Assembly: GCF_001570365.1 (NCBI RefSeq)
Contig: NZ_BBYK01000048.1
Span: forward strand, 1-64,000
DNA: 64,000 nucleotides
Reading direction: 5' to 3'
Source: Microtetraspora fusca
GTDB lineage: Bacteria; Actinomycetota; Actinomycetes; Streptosporangiales; Streptosporangiaceae
Below the pieces are notes generated by a model. That model was not told the origin of the DNA, ran no database searches, and saw only the letters and a list, made by a program, of their open reading frames with translations. The translations under genes and the position numbers were made by a program. Numbering within the stretch: the stretch's first letter is position 1; the number at the start of each line of letters is the position of its first letter. Shown here piece after piece: positions 59,150 to 64,000 of this stretch.

Positions 59150-62077
59150 TCAGAAGCGGAGCCAGGTGGCTCCCGTCCTCTGCTGGGACACTCCCGGCTT
59201 GGAGTAGTCGCACACCCCGCGAGGGAAGATCGTCCGCAAGCGGTCCCATTGCTCGTTGGTCCACGTCACCGCGTAACCGTCGCGCCTCGGCGGTGTCACC
59301 CGGCAGGTGATGATGTCGGCGGTGACGTCCTCCCCCGCCACCTCCCGGGGGAAGGACGCGGTCGGATACATCCGCTCACACGCGCTCGCCGGGTCGCGCT
59401 CGAGTGACTCGGCCACGAAGCGCGGTTCCGCGTCGCGGGTGTTGCAGCCCTCGGCCAGGGTGGCCGGCCGGGCGGCGACGATCCGCGTGATCTGCTTTCC
59501 GCCCGGGCGCAGGCCGTCGAGGTTCGTCAGCCAGTGGTCCATCTGGATCACCGCGTGCCGCACCAACGGGCTCTCCGTGCTGAACAGTCCGTATCGGGCG
59601 TCCTCCAGCAGGCTGACGTGGTTGGCCGCGGTGCCGTTGGCCTCCTTCAGCCGTTCCCGCATGGAGAACGTGTGGTAGCGGACGTGGATGTCGCCCCAGG
59701 ACACGTCGTCCCAGTACGAGCGGTAATCGATGATCGGTATCGTGGCCAGCCCACGGCCGCCGCTCGTCACCCGTCCGGTGTGGTAGGCGATCCGCGCGGC
59801 CTTCGGGTCGGCCTCGACCCGCCGCGGTACGACGTTGGCGTCGGCGTCGAGGCCGCCGATGCGCTCGTTGAGGTCGAGGAACTGTTCCGGCGTGATGTTC
59901 CCGTCGTTCAGGGCGCCGAGCCCGTACTGGATGCCGACGTTGCCCAGCGGTCTGCGGGCGAACCCGGTGGCCGGGTCGGCGCCGTACACGTTGATCGCGT
60001 GGTCGTACACGCCGCAGCGGACACCGGTCGGGTTGGCGGCCGGGTCGTACCGCAGTTGCCCCGGCACGATCTCGCAGTTCTGCCGCGGGTCGATCCGCGA
60101 GGCGCCCCGTGACATGGCGGACACCATGGCGGCGGTGGCGAAGCCGGACGCCCGGCGCTTCTGCTCGTCCGTCCACGGGACCGTCGCTCCCGTGGTGAAG
60201 TACGTGTCGAGCAGCCGCGCGTCGGTGAGGAAGTTGACCGTGCTGACGCCGACGTCGGGGAACGAGCAGCCCACGACGATGCCGTCGAAGATGCCCGGGT
60301 AGTTGTCGGCGATCTGGTGGGCCTGGTACGACCCGCCGGAGCAGCCGTAGCCGATGGTGTGCTCCACCGGGCCGTGTCTCTCGACGAACAGCTCCTTCGT
60401 CATCATCGCCGACTCGGCCGCGATGACGTCGTTGCAGTTGTTCTCGAACACGTTCAGCGAGGACGACATCAGCGCGAACCCGCGGCCGAGCAGGAAGGGG
60501 TCGGTGACGGTGCCGGTGCTGTTGCCCGACCGGTACCACCCGCCCGCGCAGCCGCCGCCGAGGGTGAACACGGCCCGGCCGTTCCAGCCGGCGGGGCGCA
60601 CGGTGGGAGACGGCTCCGGTTCGGCCAGCGGGTCGTGCAGCATGCTCATCTGGACCACCGCGCGGTTGGCGCCGGCGGTCTCCATCCGGACGATGAACGG
60701 GACCGTGGCGCCGAGCGAGTTCGTCGTGGTGGCCAGGTCGGCGGGGTAGGCGGTCGCGTCGGCCGGCCAGCGCCGGTACGCGCCGGTGGACGTTCGATAG
60801 AAGTAGTCGACCCTGGCCTTGATCGTGCAGTTCACGTCGAGCGGCTCACCGAGGGTCCCGCCGATCACCGGGATCTGGAACGACGCGGTCTCGCAGGCGA
60901 ACGGCTGCTCGTGCGGGCCGGAGAACACCGGACCCTGCGCCGGATAATTCACCAGCGTGATCGAGCTGCGCGGCCGACGCGGGACCTGCGCGGTCACCTC
61001 GACCGTGTTCTGGCCCTCCCGCAGGCCGGTCACCAGCCCGATCAGCTCGTCGGCACCCGGTCCGTTCCGGAAGGCCGGCGTGACGTCGGTCCGGCCGTTC
61101 AATGTCACGCGCAGGCTCTCGCGCGGGACGGCGCGAGGGAGGTCGATCCGGAGCAGCGAGTCGCCTCCGGTCACCATGTCGGCTCTGCCGGAGATCGCGG
61201 AGATCCGCAGCTCCCCCGGCCCCGATCTGTCCGGCGCGGCGGTCACGGTGATCGTGACGGTCGCGGTGGATCGCTTGTCGCCGTCGCCGACCTCGTACGT
61301 GAACGTGTCCACGCCGACATACCCACGGTCCGGGCGGTAGCGGAACGCTCCGTCCGGGGAGGTCGTCAGGACGCCGTGGGACGGCTGTGACCAGGCCGCC
61401 ACCGTGGGTGTGACGCCGTCGGGGAAGCGGTCGTTGCCGAGTACGCCGGGCGCGTCGGCCGTCAGTTCGGTCGCCTCCGGCGTGGTGAAGAAGTCGTCGG
61501 CGGCCGTGGCATGCGGCGTGGGCGGCCCCTCACCGGGTGCCCGGACGACCACCTCGTACACGCGGGCCACGTCCGTGCTGTGCCGCGACTTCTTGGTGAT
61601 CACCAGGCGAAGCGCGCTCGTCACGATGTCGGTGGTGAACGTGACCACCGGCTTGGTGTTGTCGGTCGCCGTTCCGACCTTCACCCAGCCGGCGTCCGTC
61701 CGGGCTTCGACGGTGAAGTCCACGAGAACGGTGTCGGCATAGGGCGCGGGCCACCCGGAACCGCTGTAGATCCCGACCGTGCCGACCCGGGTCTCGGCCG
61801 GAAACGTGATCGTCAGCGTGGGGGTGGCGTCGCTCGCCGACGACATCCAGCGTGAGGACTCCGCGCACGCGCCGTCGATGGCGTTCTTCGCGCCGTAGCT
61901 CGAGCTGTAGGTCGAGGACGCCGCGACGGTCGCCCCCATCGCTCGATGGCCCGTGCATTCGATGTCCTGCGCCTGGGCGGTGGCGGACAGTGGCGCGGCC
62001 GTCAGGGAACTCGCTGTCAACACGGCGGCGGCGGACAGCGCGATTATCGAGGATCTCAGGATCTTCCTCGCGATCAC
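59150..62077 (-). CDS. secreted DUF6351 (tannase-like hydrolase) with accessory domains
   Basis: A 975-residue secreted protein. Signal peptide to about residue 37. Then a discoidin/NPCBM-like beta-sandwich (about 45-180, SSTYSSSYGAKNAIDG), a cadherin-like repeat (about 195-285, GYVGVDTFTYEVGDGDKRST) and the DUF6351 region (about 295-975). The last contains GYGCSGGSYQAHQIAD, a G-C-S-G-G nucleophile elbow as in alpha/beta hydrolases, and RDGYAVTWTNEQWD at the end. The family is described as tannase/feruloyl esterase-related. The catalytic Ser lies at about residue 575. It has its own promoter next to the 36-bp palindrome at 62119-62154. Confidence 0.83.
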   Translation of the reverse strand: MIARKILRSSIIALSAAAVLTASSLTAAPLSATAQAQDIECTGHRAMGATVAASSTYSSSYGAKNAIDGACAESSRWMSSASDATPTLTITFPAETRVGTVGIYSGSGWPAPYADTVLVDFTVEARTDAGWVKVGTATDNTKPVVTFTTDIVTSALRLVITKKSRHSTDVARVYEVVVRAPGEGPPTPHATAADDFFTTPEATELTADAPGVLGNDRFPDGVTPTVAAWSQPSHGVLTTSPDGAFRYRPDRGYVGVDTFTYEVGDGDKRSTATVTITVTAAPDRSGPGELRISAISGRADMVTGGDSLLRIDLPRAVPRESLRVTLNGRTDVTPAFRNGPGADELIGLVTGLREGQNTVEVTAQVPRRPRSSITLVNYPAQGPVFSGPHEQPFACETASFQIPVIGGTLGEPLDVNCTIKARVDYFYRTSTGAYRRWPADATAYPADLATTTNSLGATVPFIVRMETAGANRAVVQMSMLHDPLAEPEPSPTVRPAGWNGRAVFTLGGGCAGGWYRSGNSTGTVTDPFLLGRGFALMSSSLNVFENNCNDVIAAESAMMTKELFVERHGPVEHTIGYGCSGGSYQAHQIADNYPGIFDGIVVGCSFPDVGVSTVNFLTDARLLDTYFTTGATVPWTDEQKRRASGFATAAMVSAMSRGASRIDPRQNCEIVPGQLRYDPAANPTGVRCGVYDHAINVYGADPATGFARRPLGNVGIQYGLGALNDGNITPEQFLDLNERIGGLDADANVVPRRVEADPKAARIAYHTGRVTSGGRGLATIPIIDYRSYWDDVSWGDIHVRYHTFSMRERLKEANGTAANHVSLLEDARYGLFSTESPLVRHAVIQMDHWLTNLDGLRPGGKQITRIVAARPATLAEGCNTRDAEPRFVAESLERDPASACERMYPTASFPREVAGEDVTADIITCRVTPPRRDGYAVTWTNEQWDRLRTIFPRGVCDYSKPGVSQQRTGATWLRF

Positions 62078-62118
62078 GACATCTCCTCGTCAGCTAGGGG
62101 GGTGTGATCCGGGGGCGA

Positions 62119-62154
62119 CGCCGGCCCGTCGACCGCGCGGTCGACGGGCCGGCG
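62119..62154 (-). terminator. 36-bp perfect palindrome
   Basis: An uninterrupted 18-bp inverted repeat centred at 62136/62137 (left arm begins CGCCGGCCCG, centre GACCGCGCGGTC). It lies 6 bp beyond the stop of the minus-strand secreted-protein gene and 42 bp upstream of the DUF6351 start. A terminator that insulates the two is the simplest reading. Confidence 0.55.
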
Positions 62155-62159
62155 ACCGC

Positions 62160-63617
62160 TCAGGGGCCGTCGGGGTAGACGAGGTGAACGCGGATGTTGG
62201 TCCAGTTCTGCGGGCAGGTCGCGGCCTGACAGTTGGCGGGGCTGTGCACCCCGACGAGCTCGGGGCTCAGATGCCAGGTCTTGCCGTAGTCGTAGGAGAC
62301 CTCGAAGTACGTGGACTCGCTGAGGTTGCCCGGGTCGAACGTGGTCCGGGCGTACATGCCGAACACCGGCGCGATGGCCTCCCAGCCCGGGGAGAACGAG
62401 GGCGCGCCGTCGATGATGTACCGGTCGTCCCTCAGCCGCTGCCGGTCGGCGCCGACCGGGCCGACGATGAGCCACTGGGGACGGTCGATGAACGAGTTCT
62501 GCCCGAGGTCGTTGCTGAGGAACTTCACGTGGTTGGCGGGGACGATCTGGAAGCCGCCGCGGACGTTCTCATCCCAGCTGAAACCGACGTACGGCGAGGT
62601 CGAGAAGGTCAACGCGCCGGGGTGGTTGGTGTCCATCTGGCCGACGTGGGCGAACTCCGTGCCGCCGAAGCGCCCGGTGCCCTCCACACGCTGCACGACG
62701 TCGGCCACCCGGCGCTTCTCGCCCTGGGCGTAGCCGACGTAGATGCCCCCGTTCCGCGGGTGCGTCCGCCCGGCCACCGTGTCGCCGGCGGCCCAGTTCT
62801 CGAACTCGAGGTAGGTCGGCGAGGAGTTCCGCACCACCGGCCGGTAGGCGGTGAAGCGCAGCCGCCGCGGAGGCGCCGCGTTCGGGTCGCGGCGGAAGTG
62901 CTCGGCGATGGGGAGCCAGGACTGTCGCGTCTCGTCGAAGTAGCTCAGCGGCGAGCCGGCGGGCAGCGAGCTCTTCCCGCCGAAGATCCCCGAGCCTCCG
63001 GGGATGTCGGTGTAGATGGTGTCGGCCAGCCAGTTGCCGTGGTCGGCGCCGATGTAGCGGTCCGGGCGGATGTTGAGGAGGCTGGTGGTCCAGTCGCGCT
63101 GCCCGGTGGCCGGGTCGAAGTTCTCGTAGCGCAGCGGGTCGTAGCTCTCCTCGGGCCAGACCTTGGAGCGCAGGACGTAGACCGACGTGGCGAGCAGGTG
63201 CCCCGCGGTGCCGTCCACGGCGCGTGAGTACTTCGACGCCCAGAATCCGTCGTTGGCCTCGACGGTCGCGGTCGCCGGCCGTTGCACGTGCCCGAGCACC
63301 GTCCGCCTGCCGTCCAGCGCGACGTGCTCGATGGCGCCGCCGGTGACGTTGTCGATCTCGACGTGGAACTGGGCGACGAGGCGCGGCTTGTTCTCCGGCA
63401 TGGCATGCGGGGGGATCTGCGCCCCCGCCATGTTGGTGATGCCCGACGACGCGCGGAGCGAGGGGTCCTTCGTGAGGGGCGACGCGCTCGCCGCGGTGGC
63501 GGGGACGAGCAGCGCCAGCGCGGCGACGCTCGTCCACCACAGCCGGGCGCCGCGGCGCCGACGGTCCGTTGTGGCGTGGGGGGTGTCCGAGCGCGCTGCT
63601 CGGCGGGTGGGAACCAT
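62160..63617 (-). CDS. secreted protein, unknown family
   Basis: A 485-residue protein with a basic N-terminal leader and signal peptide (LWWTSVAALALLVPATAASA, cut near residue 46). The mature part is rich in aromatic and Asp/Gly residues (PDRYIGADHGNWLADTIYTD, THPRNGGIYVGYAQGEKRR, YFEVSYDYGKTWHLSPELVG) and ends with a Cys pair (CQAATCPQNW). I do not recognise the fold; beta-rich content and the YDYGKTWH motif recall BNR/Asp-box repeats of extracellular glycosidases. ATG 63617 has GAGGAGGAG upstream. It is divergent from an ABC binding protein gene with shared operators. Confidence 0.6.
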   Translation of the reverse strand: MVPTRRAARSDTPHATTDRRRRGARLWWTSVAALALLVPATAASASPLTKDPSLRASSGITNMAGAQIPPHAMPENKPRLVAQFHVEIDNVTGGAIEHVALDGRRTVLGHVQRPATATVEANDGFWASKYSRAVDGTAGHLLATSVYVLRSKVWPEESYDPLRYENFDPATGQRDWTTSLLNIRPDRYIGADHGNWLADTIYTDIPGGSGIFGGKSSLPAGSPLSYFDETRQSWLPIAEHFRRDPNAAPPRRLRFTAYRPVVRNSSPTYLEFENWAAGDTVAGRTHPRNGGIYVGYAQGEKRRVADVVQRVEGTGRFGGTEFAHVGQMDTNHPGALTFSTSPYVGFSWDENVRGGFQIVPANHVKFLSNDLGQNSFIDRPQWLIVGPVGADRQRLRDDRYIIDGAPSFSPGWEAIAPVFGMYARTTFDPGNLSESTYFEVSYDYGKTWHLSPELVGVHSPANCQAATCPQNWTNIRVHLVYPDGP

Positions 63618-63638
63618 GGGGGCGGCTCCTCCTCTTCT

Positions 63639-63655
63639 GGTGTTGCGCATTATCA
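63639..63655. promoter_or_regulatory. GATAATGCGCATTATC-type operator 1
   Basis: GGTGTTGCGCATTATCA, one exact arm of a 17-bp inverted repeat whose other arm is at 63716-63732. The 10-bp half GCGCATTATC is also half of the 16-bp palindrome at 63738-63753. It lies 22 bp upstream of the minus-strand secreted gene. Confidence 0.6.
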
Positions 63656-63715
63656 CGCCTGCAGTGCCGTCAGTGTTTCCAGCGAATCGTCGGCCTGTCA
63701 ATATCCGGCCTTGAC

Positions 63716-63732
63716 TGATAATGCGCAACACC
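63716..63732. promoter_or_regulatory. GATAATGCGCATTATC-type operator 2
   Basis: TGATAATGCGCAACACC, the exact reverse complement of operator 1 (63639-63655). Confidence 0.6.
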
Positions 63733-63737
63733 TCCAT

Positions 63738-63753
63738 GATGATGCGCATTATC
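63738..63753. promoter_or_regulatory. GATAATGCGCATTATC-type operator 3
   Basis: GATGATGCGCATTATC, a 16-bp palindrome with one mismatched pair, 5 bp downstream of operator 2 and 30 bp before the ABC binding-protein start. Together the three sites define a regulator with consensus GATAATGC-GCATTATC; its gene is outside the window. Confidence 0.65.
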
Positions 63754-63783
63754 GGGCTGGGTGCAGCCCGCAGAGGAGGCAAG

Positions 63784-64000
63784 ATGATCAGGAAGTTGCG
63801 TGGAGCCTCGCGCCTGGCAGCCGCTCTCGTCGCGGTGACGGTCCTGAGCGCATGCGGCACGGGCGGCGGAGCCGGCTCAGGCGCCGACGCCGGCACTCTC
63901 CGGGTCTGGTTCCCGGGCAATCTCAGCGAGGAGATCGCCTGGGTGAACGAGAAGCTGGTCCCCGCGTTCAAGGCGGAGCACGGCGTCGACGTCCAGGTCG
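63784..64000 (+). CDS. ABC transporter substrate-binding lipoprotein (partial)
   Basis: The first 72 codons of a binding protein; the gene runs off the window. The lipoprotein signal ends in VLSAC (Cys24). The mature start TLRVWFPGNLSEEIAWVNEK and FKAEHGVDVQV is typical of family 1 sugar-binding proteins. GAGGAGG lies 5 bp before the ATG. It is the first gene of a presumed sugar uptake operon, divergent from the secreted protein and controlled by three palindromes. The substrate may be produced by the secreted enzymes at 59.1-63.6 kb; inferred from position. Confidence 0.8.
   Translation, partial: MIRKLRGASRLAAALVAVTVLSACGTGGGAGSGADAGTLRVWFPGNLSEEIAWVNEKLVPAFKAEHGVDVQV

Noticed and set aside
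1-64000. tRNA, rRNA, CRISPR, riboswitch or phage genes
   Set aside because: I looked for cloverleaf-like CCA ends, regularly spaced repeats, known riboswitch cores and integrase or capsid motifs and saw none that convinced me.

Overview
This is a high-GC (about 70 percent) chromosomal window from a filamentous-type actinobacterium. The codon use, the ureABCFGD gene order, the SARP/BTAD regulator and the wealth of one-component regulators fit Streptomycetales or Streptosporangiales; assignment to the Streptosporangiaceae side is only an impression. No rRNA, tRNA, CRISPR array, plasmid or phage module was seen. The left edge carries what looks like the RNA-rich right end of an IS605-type (TnpB) element. 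The right edge cuts a sugar-type ABC transporter binding protein.

Layout: 0.3-3.9 kb is a sugar-acid type catabolic block (small membrane protein, SMP-30 lactonase, IclR regulator, fumarylacetoacetase-family hydrolase). 4.2-9.1 kb is a complete urease operon without ureE. 9.2-13.2 kb holds an acyl-CoA ligase and a TetR-controlled drug-type MFS exporter. 13.3-14.9 kb is an Lrp regulator divergent from the branched-chain amino acid exporter pair azlC-azlD. 15.0-17.5 kb has two short-chain dehydrogenases beside a TetR regulator. 17.7-20.8 kb has a lipoprotein, a small membrane protein and a GH15 trehalase/glucoamylase-like enzyme. 21.0-25.1 kb is a LacI-controlled unit of a small membrane protein, an SSS symporter and an HDAC-superfamily deacetylase. 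25.1-25.9 kb is a gene-poor scar. 25.9-29.1 kb is an acyl-CoA ligase and enoyl-CoA hydratase pair divergent from a PaaX regulator.

The most interesting stretch is 29.5-38.4 kb. It holds an FhuF-like ferric reductase and a siderophore-type ABC transporter (ATPase, lipoprotein receptor, fused double permease). The receptor, permease, TldD and PmbA/TldE protease genes are joined by successive 4-bp ATGA overlaps, which suggests import of a metal-peptide complex followed by intracellular cleavage. It is followed at 38.4-48.0 kb by a five-gene operon for D-amino-acid-containing or acylated-amino-acid substrates (RidA, two amidohydrolases, an S12 serine hydrolase, a D-threonine-aldolase-like PLP enzyme), with another amidohydrolase and a PucR regulator upstream and a YheO-like PAS regulator nearby.

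The rest: PaiB-like flavin-binding protein (48.2 kb), SARP/BTAD regulator divergent from an alpha/beta hydrolase (48.9-51.9 kb), methyltransferase, agmatinase-family ureohydrolase, terpene-cyclase-fold protein, a GntR-TetR double-HTH regulator divergent from a TetX-like FAD monooxygenase (54.9-57.1 kb), a MarR regulator divergent from an NTF2-like protein, a secreted CAP protein, a very large secreted DUF6351 enzyme, a secreted protein of unknown family, and the start of an ABC uptake system (63.8 kb).

A recurring theme is that nearly every regulator sits beside a clearly visible palindromic operator, so likely regulons can be read directly: IclR, two TetR, Lrp, LacI, GntR-TetR, MarR and an unidentified regulator at 63.6-63.8 kb. 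All functional statements come from reading motifs by eye; no database search was run.
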